From NCBI RefSeq assembly GCF_030272705.1, contig NZ_JARFYM010000017.1, forward strand, positions 1 through 64,000: a stretch of DNA of 64,000 bases, given 5' to 3'. A model generated the notes under the pieces. The model ran no database searches. It had not been told where the DNA came from and saw only the letters and a list, made by a program, of their open reading frames with translations. A program made the position numbers and the translations under genes. Origin of the DNA: Rhizobium mayense. Lineage in GTDB: Bacteria > Pseudomonadota > Alphaproteobacteria > Rhizobiales > Rhizobiaceae. Of this stretch, positions 26,638 to 34,612 are shown in pieces (the first letter of the stretch is position 1; every line of letters starts with the position of its first letter).

Positions 26638-28437
26638 TTAACGCTTTGCTCCCAGATACGCGCCACGCTCGAATTCGGAGCGATTGGCGGCGCTGCGCAG
26701 GCGCAGGAGATCCTTACGGGCGATGAGGCCGACGAGAACGCTGGTCCGCTCATCGACGACGGGGATGCGTCCGGTATCGGCCTGGATCATGATATCGGCG
26801 ACGCGGCCGACCGTATCTTCCGGATGGGCGAGCGGGATCGAGGTGTCCGAGGCCAAATCATAGAGCGTCTGGCCGGCGAGATCGGGGTCCTTCTGCCAAC
26901 GCAGCGCATCCGCGCGTGAGATCATGCCGACCAAACGGCCATCAGTCTCGATAACGGGATAGTAGCGATGGGCATCCGGCCGCTCGGTCAATTGCGCCAA
27001 TGCCTCTGTGACCGGCATGGCGGCGGGCAGCGTGTCCACCTTCGCGATCATGATATCGGCGGCGCGGGTCAATTCGAACGGATCGATGCCGTATTCGCGG
27101 GTGATGTGCTGACCGCGGCGGGCGATCTTTTCCGTCAGGATCGAGCGCTTCAACAGCAACACGGTAACCGCGTAGGCTGCCACGGTGGCGGCAAGCAGCG
27201 GCACGAGCGCATGCATGTCGCCTGTCAATTCGATGGCGAAGAAGGTGCCGGTCAGCGGCGCGCGCATCGTGCCGCCCATCATCGCGGCCATGCCGAGCAG
27301 CGCCCAGAAGCCGGGATCTCCGGGCAGAACGAGGCCGATAAGCCAGCCGAGCGTGCCGCCGAGGATGAGAAGCGGTGCAAGTACGCCGCCCGACGTTCCC
27401 GATGACAGTGCAACCAGCCAGATGCCGGCCTTGACCAGGAGTATTGCGAGTACGGCACCTGCGACGATATGGTTGTTCAGCAGGTCGGCGATGATGTCAT
27501 AGCCGACGCCGAGCGCGCGTGGCTCGATCAATCCGCCGAGACCGACGACGAGGCCGCCGAGGGCGGGCCACCACATCCAATGAACAGGCAGTTTCTCGAA
27601 GGCGTCTTCGATGCGGTAAAGCAGCGTCGTCAAGAGGCCGGATTGCAGGCCGGACACGATGCCGAGGCCGGCTGCCAGCAGGATGCTCCACCAGCTCAGC
27701 TGCATGTCGAAATGCGCCGGGAAGAGCGGCCCGCTGCCGATCAGGAACGGTCGCCAAGTAATCGAGACGCAAGAAGCGATCACGACCGGAATGAAGCTGC
27801 GCGGCTTCCATTCGAACAGCAGCAGTTCGACCGCCAGCATGACGGCGGCGATGGGCGAGCCGAAGATCGCGGTCATGCCGGCGGCAGCGCCCGCGACCAG
27901 CAGGGTTTTGCGCTCGGCGGCACTGAGATGGAAGAATTGGGCGAACAGCGAGCCGATGGCGCCGCCGGTCATGATGATCGGTCCTTCCGCACCGAACGGG
28001 CCGCCGGTCCCGATCGAGATGGCGGAGGAGAGCGGCTTCAGGACTGCCACTTTCGGCGACATGCGGCTGCCGCCGATCAGGATCGCTTCGATCGCCTCCG
28101 GAATGCCGTGGCCGCGGATCTTTTCCGAACCGTAGCGTGCCATGAGGCCGATCACGATGCCGCCGATGATGGGAGCGGCGACCATCCACGGCGAGCGCGC
28201 AACGGTGCCCAGCGACAGCGGCTCGACGCTGATCTTGAACAACCAGACGGCGTTGGTGACCAGTGCGATGAGGTTGATCAGCATCCACGCGGACAGGGCG
28301 CCACCGGTGCCGACGACCAGGGCCATGGCCGCAAGCACCAGAACGCGCTTGTCGGTGGTAAAATCTCCGTTGTCTTTCCGTGAAGCGCCGCCTGAGAAAT
28401 CATGGGCGTGCCGATGATGTGCATTCATATCCTGCAT
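26638..28437 (-). CDS. ClC family chloride channel/transporter with C-terminal CBS pair
   Basis: A 599-residue ClC protein. A polar His-rich N-terminus (about 1-30) precedes the 18-helix core (about 30-440). The core has the selectivity motifs GHGIPEA (GSGIP-type), GPFGAEGP with the gating Glu, and GTSGGVLAPLLILGG. Two CBS domains follow (about 455-590). At the helix where proton-coupled ClC exchangers have paired Glu (E. coli E202/E203) the sequence is AVELLLFEW, so the second Glu is Leu; this may mean channel-like or altered coupling. A MarR gene is divergent, with an inverted repeat between them. Confidence 0.9.
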   Translation of the reverse strand: MQDMNAHHRHAHDFSGGASRKDNGDFTTDKRVLVLAAMALVVGTGGALSAWMLINLIALVTNAVWLFKISVEPLSLGTVARSPWMVAAPIIGGIVIGLMARYGSEKIRGHGIPEAIEAILIGGSRMSPKVAVLKPLSSAISIGTGGPFGAEGPIIMTGGAIGSLFAQFFHLSAAERKTLLVAGAAAGMTAIFGSPIAAVMLAVELLLFEWKPRSFIPVVIASCVSITWRPFLIGSGPLFPAHFDMQLSWWSILLAAGLGIVSGLQSGLLTTLLYRIEDAFEKLPVHWMWWPALGGLVVGLGGLIEPRALGVGYDIIADLLNNHIVAGAVLAILLVKAGIWLVALSSGTSGGVLAPLLILGGTLGWLIGLVLPGDPGFWALLGMAAMMGGTMRAPLTGTFFAIELTGDMHALVPLLAATVAAYAVTVLLLKRSILTEKIARRGQHITREYGIDPFELTRAADIMIAKVDTLPAAMPVTEALAQLTERPDAHRYYPVIETDGRLVGMISRADALRWQKDPDLAGQTLYDLASDTSIPLAHPEDTVGRVADIMIQADTGRIPVVDERTSVLVGLIARKDLLRLRSAANRSEFERGAYLGAKR

Positions 28438-28495
28438 GGAGTGCTTTCTGTGCTAAAGCGCGGGGCAAGTGGCCGGGATCGCGTTGCACTGGCAA

Positions 28496-28516
28496 TTATA
28501 TCGTAATGCGATATAA
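28496..28516. promoter_or_regulatory. Putative MarR operator between the ClC and marR-type genes
   Basis: A perfect inverted repeat, TTATATCG (28496-28503) and CGATATAA (28509-28516), with 5 bases between. It lies in the 109-base divergent promoter region. Binding of the adjacent MarR protein is inferred. Confidence 0.5.
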
Positions 28517-28552
28517 ATCAACGGCCAAAAACAACGAAAACAAAATGTGTTT

Positions 28553-29005
28553 ATGAGGACGATGAGAGTGGCGCGAGATTTGGATAAAACGCTATCGCAG
28601 GCGGACTACGAGGCTTTGGCGACACTGCGCTACACGCTCCGGAAATTCATGGATTTCAGCACCTCCGCTGCCCATAACGAGGGATTGCCGCCGCAGCAGC
28701 ATCAGGCGCTGCTGGCGATCAAGGGTAATCCGCAAGGCGAGGCGATAACCATCGGCATGCTGGCGGAACGCCTGCTGATCGCGCCGCATACGGCAACCGA
28801 ACTGGTCGGCCGCTTGATCGACGCCGACTATGTCACCCGTCATCCCGATCCGGCCGACAAGCGCCGCCAAACGCTGCGTCTGACGGAAAAATCCGAGGAT
28901 ATTCTGCGCCGGCTCAGTGCGATCCATCTCCGGGAGATCCGGGATATGGCGCCGGAGTTGATCGATATCCTGACGCATCTGCAGGCTGACGTTGGCGGCA
29001 AGTGA
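28553..29005 (+). CDS. MarR family transcriptional regulator
   Basis: A 150-residue winged-helix MarR protein. The conserved DNA-binding part is ITIGMLAERLLIAPHTATELVGRLIDADYVTRH (about 64-97, described here in pieces), with the wing DPADKRRQTLRLTEKSEDIL. MarR dimers repress nearby transport or stress genes and release DNA on ligand or oxidant binding. The gene is divergent from the ClC gene and is its likely regulator. Starts at 28547 (GTG), 28553 or 28562 are all possible; none has a strong ribosome site. Confidence 0.9.
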   Translation: MRTMRVARDLDKTLSQADYEALATLRYTLRKFMDFSTSAAHNEGLPPQQHQALLAIKGNPQGEAITIGMLAERLLIAPHTATELVGRLIDADYVTRHPDPADKRRQTLRLTEKSEDILRRLSAIHLREIRDMAPELIDILTHLQADVGGK

Positions 29006-29045
29006 AGGCCATTACCGGGGCTGACCGGCAATGGCGCGTTGCGGG

Positions 29046-29762
29046 TTATAGGCCGAGCCGAATGCCGCCGTCACAGATCAGCGTATGGCCGCTGGTGAAG
29101 CTGTTGCCAATCAGGAAGCCGATCGCATCGGCAATCTCTTCCGGGCGGCCGATCCGTCCGATCGGGGTGCGGGCGGCGAGGCTGGCAAAGGCCGGCGCCT
29201 TCTGTTCTTCGCCGAGGAAATCCCACCACGGCGTGTCGACGACGCCGGGCGAAACGCAGTTCACGCGGACGGGCTTGAGTTCCACGGCAAGGATAGGCGC
29301 AAGCGCTGCTATTGCGGCGTTGACGGCTCCAAGTCCCGCTGTTCCCGGCAAGGCGGCCTGTGCCGAAACGGCGGAGACGAAAGTGATGCTGCCCTCCTTC
29401 GAGAGATAGGGAAGACTGGCCTGGGCGCAGCCAAAATGGGCCATCGTCTTCTGCTCGAAGCCTTTCTTGACATCGGTGAGATCGACGGAAGCGAAGGGGC
29501 CGCCGCCATTGCCGCCGCCCAGTGCCAGAACGAGATGATCGAATGGGCCGATCGTCTCGAAAGCTTTGGCAAGGCCGGTGAGGTTGGCGGCGTCCATGGC
29601 GATCGTGGCGACTTCGCCGGTAAGGCTTTGTGCCGCCGCCTTCAGCTTTGCCTCATCGCGACCTGTGATCGTTACCCGATATCCTTTTTCGAGAAGATGA
29701 GCAGCACTCGCAAGGCCAATGCCTGACGAGCCGCCAATGATGACGACGTGTTGGGACGACAT
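29046..29762 (-). CDS. Atypical SDR family protein lacking the Tyr-x3-Lys active site
   Basis: A 238-residue SDR fold with an intact cofactor site (GGSSGIGLA at about 10-18). The C-terminal half is normal: VRVNCVSPGVVDTPWWDFL at about 165-183, SGHTLICDGG near the end. Where classical SDRs have YxxxK after the catalytic Ser, this protein reads ALPGTAGLGAVNAAI, so both Tyr and Lys are missing. It may be a non-catalytic or altered enzyme. It is related to the SDR at 39740-40453, which shares the change. The neighbour on the same strand, 51 bases upstream, is a normal SDR. Confidence 0.85.
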   Translation of the reverse strand: MSSQHVVIIGGSSGIGLASAAHLLEKGYRVTITGRDEAKLKAAAQSLTGEVATIAMDAANLTGLAKAFETIGPFDHLVLALGGGNGGGPFASVDLTDVKKGFEQKTMAHFGCAQASLPYLSKEGSITFVSAVSAQAALPGTAGLGAVNAAIAALAPILAVELKPVRVNCVSPGVVDTPWWDFLGEEQKAPAFASLAARTPIGRIGRPEEIADAIGFLIGNSFTSGHTLICDGGIRLGL

Positions 29763-29813
29763 GATTTGTCTCCATTTTTGTTGGATGGTTGATGAGGGGA
29801 TACCAGTCCGCGT

Positions 29814-30632
29814 TCAGGCGAGGCCGGCGAGGTCATGGCTGAGGACGCGCAGCCGCTTGCGCGCGGCCGTGTCATAGGCCTGGGTATTGGCGCGGGAAGG
29901 GCGCTGCCCGTCGTAATAGAGGCCGGTCTGTCCTTCGAGCTTGGCGCTTACAGCCAGGTTGAGGATGGCGTCTGCGCCCTCGTCGACGGTGCTCATGGGT
30001 GCCACGCCTGCCTGGCGCACCATAGTGGTGTCCATGTAGGTTGCAGGGTGCAGGCAGTTGACGGTAACGCCGGTATCAGCCAGTTCCTCGGCGAGATCGA
30101 ACGTGAACATGATCTGTGCCAGCTTGCTCTGGCAATAGGCGCCTACGCCGCTATAGCCGTGGGTCAACATGACATCGGAGAAGTCGATCGGTTGCTGACC
30201 GACAGAGGAAACGTTGATGATACGGGCGGGACTGCTCGCTTTCAACAGCGGCAGCAGGCGGCGGGTGAGCAGGAAGCCGGCAAGATAGTTCACCGCAAAG
30301 CGCAGTTCATGCCCGTCGCGGCTGACCTGGCGCCCGGCGTCACGACCGCCGGTGCCGATGCCGGCATTGTTGATCAGAATGTCGAGGCGATCATGATCTC
30401 GCTCGATCGTATCGGCGAGCGCACCGACCTCGTCGAGCGATGAAAGATCGGCGGGATAAAAGATCGCCTTCCCGCCCGCGTCATAAATGCCGGACAGCAG
30501 GCTCTCGGCGCGCGCGTGGTCGCGCCCGTGCACCAGCACCGTCGCACCCCATGCGGCGAGCCTTTCGGCAACCCGGCGGCCGACGCCATCGGTCGAGCCG
30601 GTGATCAGGATCGTCTTCTCGCTCATGTCCAT
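29814..30632 (-). CDS. SDR family oxidoreductase (retinol dehydrogenase-like)
   Basis: A 272-residue short-chain dehydrogenase of the extended-loop retinol dehydrogenase-like type. It has TGSTDGVGRR at about 11-20, NNAG at about 88, the catalytic Ser in NVSSVGQ and Tyr/Lys in YCQSK (about 162-166), and VNCLHPATYMDTTM. The ATG at 30632 has a perfect GGAGGT 7 bases upstream, so the longer frame to 30689 is not used. It may be co-transcribed with the atypical SDR downstream. It is divergent from an XRE-family regulator that probably controls it. Confidence 0.9.
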   Translation of the reverse strand: MDMSEKTILITGSTDGVGRRVAERLAAWGATVLVHGRDHARAESLLSGIYDAGGKAIFYPADLSSLDEVGALADTIERDHDRLDILINNAGIGTGGRDAGRQVSRDGHELRFAVNYLAGFLLTRRLLPLLKASSPARIINVSSVGQQPIDFSDVMLTHGYSGVGAYCQSKLAQIMFTFDLAEELADTGVTVNCLHPATYMDTTMVRQAGVAPMSTVDEGADAILNLAVSAKLEGQTGLYYDGQRPSRANTQAYDTAARKRLRVLSHDLAGLA

Positions 30633-30702
30633 GGCAATCACCTCCATTTGGTCCATGGAAGGATATTTGGCAGTTTCAGAAAACGACAAACAGTTCCGGC
30701 TT

Positions 30703-30729
30703 TATCCTAGTATTGATCCTGCTATGATA
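30703..30729. promoter_or_regulatory. Putative operator just upstream of the XRE-type regulator
   Basis: TATCCTAG (30703-30710) and CTATGATA (30722-30729) form an imperfect inverted repeat (7 of 8). It ends 4 bases before the regulator start codon and within the divergent promoter region. Role inferred. Confidence 0.35.
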
Positions 30730-30733
30730 AGCG

Positions 30734-31597
30734 ATGACCATCAATCAGAATCAAACCATTCTCGAAGCCAGGCGCCGAGAGTTCGGCGCTTTCCTGCGGT
30801 CTCGCCGCGAGAAGCTGACGCCGGCAAGCGTGGGACTGCCGGAAGGATTTCGGCGGCGGACGCCCGGCTTGCGGCGCGAGGAAGTGGCACTTCTCGCTGG
30901 TGTCGGGGCTACCTGGTACACCTGGCTCGAGCAGGGGCGGGATGTGCGTGCTTCGGCGGAGGTGCTGTCGGCGCTGGCGGACGCGTTGCGGCTCGATCCC
31001 GCCGAACGACGGCATCTCTTCACCCTGAGCGATCGGCCATCGACGGAAATCCCGTCGCGCGGGCCGGAAGAGGTGCCGGAATCGCTCAGACGGATGCTTG
31101 CGAGCCTCACCGGCCAACCCGCCTATGTGCTCGGCCGGCGCTGGGATGTGCTTGCCTGGAATTCGGCGGCGGTGGCTCTTTTCGGCGATTACGGCTTGCT
31201 CCAGGGCGATGCGCGCAACACCGTCCATCGGGTCTTCACCGATCCCGCTCATCGCGAGTTATTGGTCGATTGGGAGATCGTGGCGGCGAATTCGCTCGCC
31301 ATGTTCCGTGCCGATAGCGCCCGCTATGCCGGCGATCCCGATTTCGAGCGGCTGATCGCGACGTTGACGCAGGCAAGTCCGGAATTTCGGGCCTGGTGGC
31401 CGAGACAGGAAGTGCTGCGGCCGCTCGCCGGCTACAAGCGCTTGCGCCATCCCCAAGGCGGTCTGATGACGTTCGAATATACCGCGCTTGCGGTCATCGA
31501 CCGGCCGGATATGAAGCTGGTCGTCTATACGCCCCTGGAGGAGGACGGAACCGGCGAGAAACTGAAAGCACTGTTGAGCCAGAGCGCGAAAAGCTAG
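30734..31597 (+). CDS. XRE family regulator with MmyB-like ligand-binding domain
   Basis: A 287-residue protein with an N-terminal XRE helix-turn-helix. It shows GAFLRSRREKLTPASVGLP at about 18-36, RRTPGLRREEVALLAGVGATWYTWLEQGRD at about 41-70 (in pieces), and EVLSALADALRLDPAERRHL. A C-terminal MmyB-like PAS-type pocket follows (about 110-280, YVLGRRWDVLAWN and a GYKRLRHPQGGLM segment). This is a common actinobacterial/proteobacterial architecture thought to bind fatty-acid-like ligands. It is divergent from the retinol dehydrogenase-like SDR gene, a frequent pairing in this regulator group. Confidence 0.92.
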   Translation: MTINQNQTILEARRREFGAFLRSRREKLTPASVGLPEGFRRRTPGLRREEVALLAGVGATWYTWLEQGRDVRASAEVLSALADALRLDPAERRHLFTLSDRPSTEIPSRGPEEVPESLRRMLASLTGQPAYVLGRRWDVLAWNSAAVALFGDYGLLQGDARNTVHRVFTDPAHRELLVDWEIVAANSLAMFRADSARYAGDPDFERLIATLTQASPEFRAWWPRQEVLRPLAGYKRLRHPQGGLMTFEYTALAVIDRPDMKLVVYTPLEEDGTGEKLKALLSQSAKS

Positions 31598-31627
31598 TCG
31601 CGCGGTCATCGGACTGCTCCTGCAACT

Positions 31628-31951
31628 TCAGCCTTCGAGATCGCTCTTCAGTCGGTCAAGGATCGACAATGCATGGCCGGCGTATGCGCTGATCCAGCGG
31701 TCGTGAATCTGCTTGATCGGCAGGCTGTTGAGATGGTTCCAGCGCTCCCGGCCTTCTTTCTTGGCGATCACCAGGTCGGCCTCCTCCAGCACCTTCAGAT
31801 GCTGCATCACCGTGCAACGGTCCATATCCGCAAAGGTCTCGCAGAGCATGCCGGTCGTTCTCGGGGCTTCCTTGAGCATGTCGAGGATTTCGCGCCGGCG
31901 GCGATGCGCCAGGGCTTTGAAAATGAGGTCGCTATCCGATTCGCTTGACAT
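31628..31951 (-). CDS. ArsR family transcriptional regulator
   Basis: A 107-residue winged-helix repressor: IFKALAHRRRREILDMLKEA at about 10-29, TTGMLCETFADMDRCTVMQH, and LKVLEEADLVIAKKEGRERW. There is no cysteine metal site (CxC) of the ArsR/SmtB sensors. This non-metal subgroup is typically paired with an SRPBCC/AHSA1 gene, and here the divergent neighbour is such a gene. The start codon is the first base triplet of a palindrome that spans the short intergenic region, consistent with autoregulation. Confidence 0.92.
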   Translation of the reverse strand: MSSESDSDLIFKALAHRRRREILDMLKEAPRTTGMLCETFADMDRCTVMQHLKVLEEADLVIAKKEGRERWNHLNSLPIKQIHDRWISAYAGHALSILDRLKSDLEG

Positions 31952-31969
31952 GTTATGTTTTTATAACAT
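31950..31969. promoter_or_regulatory. Putative ArsR operator
   Basis: ATGTTAT and ATAACAT form a perfect inverted repeat with a GTTTTT spacer. It overlaps the start codon of the ArsR gene and lies 55 bases upstream of the SRPBCC gene. Role inferred from placement. Confidence 0.5.
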
Positions 31970-32024
31970 AATTCTTTCGGTCGCAATGGAAATGCAACCG
32001 CAATCGGAAAGCGGAGGAGTAGTC

Positions 32025-32507
32025 ATGACGTTGAATGTTCGCATTTCGGGACGCATCGGCCGCAAGGTGGCTGAGGTCTTCGACGCCGTCGTCAATCCGA
32101 AGAAGCTATCGAGCTATTTCACCACCGTCGGCGGCGCCAGCGCGCCGCTGGTGGCGGGGACGACCGTGACCTGGTGGAAGAATGCGCCAGTCGAGGTCAA
32201 TGAGGTGGAAACCGACCGGCGCATCGTCTTTCATTGGGACGGAGGCACCGGCGAAGACGGTACGCGCTACAGGACGAAGGTGGAGATGACGTTTGAAGCG
32301 CTGGACGACGGCGGCACCATGGTGACGATCGAGGAAACCGGCTGGCGCGAGGACGCGGCCGGCCGCCGCGGCACCTATCTCAATTGCGAGGGCTGGATGC
32401 AGATGCTCTGCTGCATGAAGGCATTCGTCGAATACGGCATCAATTTGCGCGAGGGATTCTACCTTAGCGAAATGCGCGGCGTGCCCGCGGAAGCACCGGA
32501 CCAGTGA
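32025..32507 (+). CDS. SRPBCC domain protein (AHSA1-like)
   Basis: A 160-residue START/SRPBCC-fold protein of the activator of Hsp90 ATPase (AHSA1) C-terminal type. It begins MTLNVRISGRIGRKVAEVFD and has KLSSYFTTVGG, TVTWWKNAPVEVNEVE, RIVFHWDGG and a C-terminal GWMQMLCCMKAFVEYGI. The fold forms a hydrophobic pocket; ligand unknown. GGAGGAG lies 6 bases before this ATG, so the longer open frame is disregarded. The gene is divergent from the ArsR gene, the classic arrangement of ArsR-controlled SRPBCC proteins. Confidence 0.88.
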   Translation: MTLNVRISGRIGRKVAEVFDAVVNPKKLSSYFTTVGGASAPLVAGTTVTWWKNAPVEVNEVETDRRIVFHWDGGTGEDGTRYRTKVEMTFEALDDGGTMVTIEETGWREDAAGRRGTYLNCEGWMQMLCCMKAFVEYGINLREGFYLSEMRGVPAEAPDQ

Positions 32508-32522
32508 CAGGACAGGCTGTGC

Positions 32523-33797
32523 TCATGCGCCGCCGGTCACGACGGTCGGACATTCTTCTCGGCGGCGCGTTGCCGCCCAGAAGATCAATGCCAGCGCGCT
32601 GACGCCGGCGCCGAGCATGCAGACGCCGGGCCATCCTGCATAACCATAGACGGTCGTCGAGGCGATTGCGCCTGTCGCACTTCCGGCCGAATAGAACACC
32701 ATGTAGCCCGCGACGAGCCGGCTGCGCGCTTCCGGGCGCTGCGCAAAAATCATGCTCTGATTGGTGACGTGAACCGCCTGGATTGCCAGATCCAAAGCCA
32801 CGATGCCGATGATCGCCGGCCAGATCGACCACTGCATTAGGGCGATCGGCAGCCACGCGACCAGCATCAAAGCAAGGGCCAGGCCGCTGATGCGCTCGCC
32901 AAGCCCGCGGTCGGCGAGCCGCCCCGCGCCGCTTGCCGCGATAGCCCCGGCCATGCCTGCAAGGCCGAAAAGCCCGATTTCCGTGTGACTGAGAGAAAGA
33001 GGCGCGGCGCTCAACGGCAGAACCATGGCGGTCCAGAAGATGCTGAAAGTCATGAAGATCAAGAGCGCCAGAACAGCGCGTACGCGAAGAAGCGGCTCGC
33101 GGACAAACAGCAGCGGTATCGACCATAACAGCTTTGCATAGGAATGCGGCGCCTCCTCGCGGGAATGTCGCGGCAGCGACCAGGCAAGCAATGCCGTCAT
33201 CGATAGCGTCAAAGCTGCCAAGGTCAAATAGACCAGCCGCCAGCCGCCGATATCGGCAAGCACACCAGAAACGAAGCGCGCGAGCAAGATGCCGATCACT
33301 ACGCCGCTCGTCACGGTGCCCACGGTCCTTCCGCGGTGGGCGGGATCAGCCAGCGTCGCGGTCAGGGCGACCAGACTTTGCACGACGACGGCCAGCAGGC
33401 CGACAGCCGCCATCCCCATGAGCAGGACTACAAAGTCTGACGCAGATGCAACGATTGCCAAGGCTATTGCAGAGAGCGCTGACTGACCAAGGATCAGACG
33501 GCGGCGATCGATGCTGTCGCCCAGCGGAACAAGGAAAATGAGGCCGAGTGCATAGCCGATCTGCGTCACCGTCACGACGATACCGATCGATCCGGCATCG
33601 ACACCGAAATCGCTGGCCATGGCATCCAGCAATGGCTGAGCGACGTAGACGCTCGCGACGCTGAGACCGCAGGCGATGGAAAAAAGCAGTGTGATGGCCG
33701 GTGTCAGCCCCTTTTCGGTGCTTGTGTTGATCTCCGTCTCCGGGACCATCCTGTCCTTGTTAGTGCTGCCATTTTCGCCCATGCGGCGCCCCATCAC
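32523..33797 (-). CDS. MFS transporter (YgaY-like drug/metabolite efflux type)
   Basis: A 424-residue major facilitator protein with about twelve transmembrane helices. The first has GLSVASVYVAQPLLDAMA, and motif A is FLVPLGDSIDRRRLILG (about 92-108). A second half repeats the pattern with GAGRLADRGLGERI. It resembles the E. coli YgaY/Bcr-like group, generally efflux proteins of unknown substrate. In-frame ATGs at 33797, 33779 and 33749 make the start uncertain; the conserved part begins near residue 30. It is divergent from an HxlR regulator. Confidence 0.87.
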   Translation of the reverse strand: MMGRRMGENGSTNKDRMVPETEINTSTEKGLTPAITLLFSIACGLSVASVYVAQPLLDAMASDFGVDAGSIGIVVTVTQIGYALGLIFLVPLGDSIDRRRLILGQSALSAIALAIVASASDFVVLLMGMAAVGLLAVVVQSLVALTATLADPAHRGRTVGTVTSGVVIGILLARFVSGVLADIGGWRLVYLTLAALTLSMTALLAWSLPRHSREEAPHSYAKLLWSIPLLFVREPLLRVRAVLALLIFMTFSIFWTAMVLPLSAAPLSLSHTEIGLFGLAGMAGAIAASGAGRLADRGLGERISGLALALMLVAWLPIALMQWSIWPAIIGIVALDLAIQAVHVTNQSMIFAQRPEARSRLVAGYMVFYSAGSATGAIASTTVYGYAGWPGVCMLGAGVSALALIFWAATRRREECPTVVTGGA

Positions 33798-33804
33798 CTA
33801 TTCT

Positions 33805-33860
33805 GGTTCTACAATAGGACCAGTTGCGGAGGCGCTTGTCTAGTCCTATGTTCGAACTAG
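33805..33860. promoter_or_regulatory. Inverted pair of putative HxlR operators
   Basis: GGTTCTACAATAGGACCAG (33805-33823) and the opposite-strand copy of similar sequence (33840-33860, CTAGTCCTATGTTCGAACTA) lie in the 81-base gap between the MFS and HxlR genes. The shared core is ACATAGGAC/ACAATAGGAC-AG. Role inferred. Confidence 0.45.
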
Positions 33861-33878
33861 AAGTGGATCGGAAGCGAG

Positions 33879-34355
33879 ATGGAGGAACCCTTGGTCAAAC
33901 GGACCAGTTTGAAGGCGGCGGATTGTCCGGTTGCGCGGGCGTTGGATGCGATCGGCGACTGGTGGTCGCTTCTGATTGTCCGTGACGCCCTCGACGGCAT
34001 GCGGCGTTTCGGGGAGTTTCAGAAGAGCCTGGGCGTGGCCAAGGGCATCTTGTCGGCCCGCCTGCATAGTTTGGTGGATGTCGGCGTGCTGGAACTCGTT
34101 CCGGCGTCGGACGGAAGTGCCTATCAGGAATACCGGTTGACCGAGAAAGGGCGCGGCCTTTTTCATGTCGTGGTGGGGCTACGGCAATGGGGGGAGGCAC
34201 ACCTGTTTTCGCTCGAAGAAGCCCACTCGGAACTGGTGGACATCGACAATCGGGAACCTGTCGAAAAACTCGAACTGCGTTCGGGAAAGGGACGTTTACT
34301 CGCTTGGGAAGATACGATCGTTCAAAAGGTACATCCTGACGGAGAACTGCGTTGA
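33879..34355 (+). CDS. HxlR family transcriptional regulator
   Basis: A 158-residue winged-helix regulator of the HxlR/MarR-like type. It has the signature CPVARALDAIGDWWSLLIVRDAL (about 16-38, in parts CPVARALDAIGDWW), RRFGEFQKSLGVAKGILSAR and the wing YRLTEKGRGLF. HxlR proteins sense small electrophiles, disulfide stress or metabolites and control an adjacent gene, here most likely the divergent MFS gene. A Cys at about 16, next to the recognition core, is the position used as redox sensor in some relatives. Confidence 0.92.
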   Translation: MEEPLVKRTSLKAADCPVARALDAIGDWWSLLIVRDALDGMRRFGEFQKSLGVAKGILSARLHSLVDVGVLELVPASDGSAYQEYRLTEKGRGLFHVVVGLRQWGEAHLFSLEEAHSELVDIDNREPVEKLELRSGKGRLLAWEDTIVQKVHPDGELR

Positions 34356-34612
34356 TGGCAGGCCACACTGTTCACTTTTCTGTGTGGATAAGCTCAAATT
34401 CGGGATGAATGACAAATTCCTTTAAATAATAACAGATTCATTGCTGGCGGAACGAGTCCTGCGCCAAAATTGCCCAAATTCAGAATGATGGGAGCGCTCG
34501 AGAAAAGAGCCCGTCGAAAGAAGTGCTGGCGGTAACACAGAGATGCAAGATTCGCGTTACTGCACATCCGACTTAACGGGACCGGCGAAAGCCAATTCAA
34601 AACAGGTAGAGC

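Noticed and set aside
14773-34464. GGAACGAGTCCTGC occurs both at about 14775 and upstream of lpiA at about 34452, suggesting a shared EcfG-type (GGAAC) promoter element
   Set aside because: Several shared 14-mers are expected by chance in 64 kb, and neither copy is followed by a convincing CGTT at 16-17 bases.
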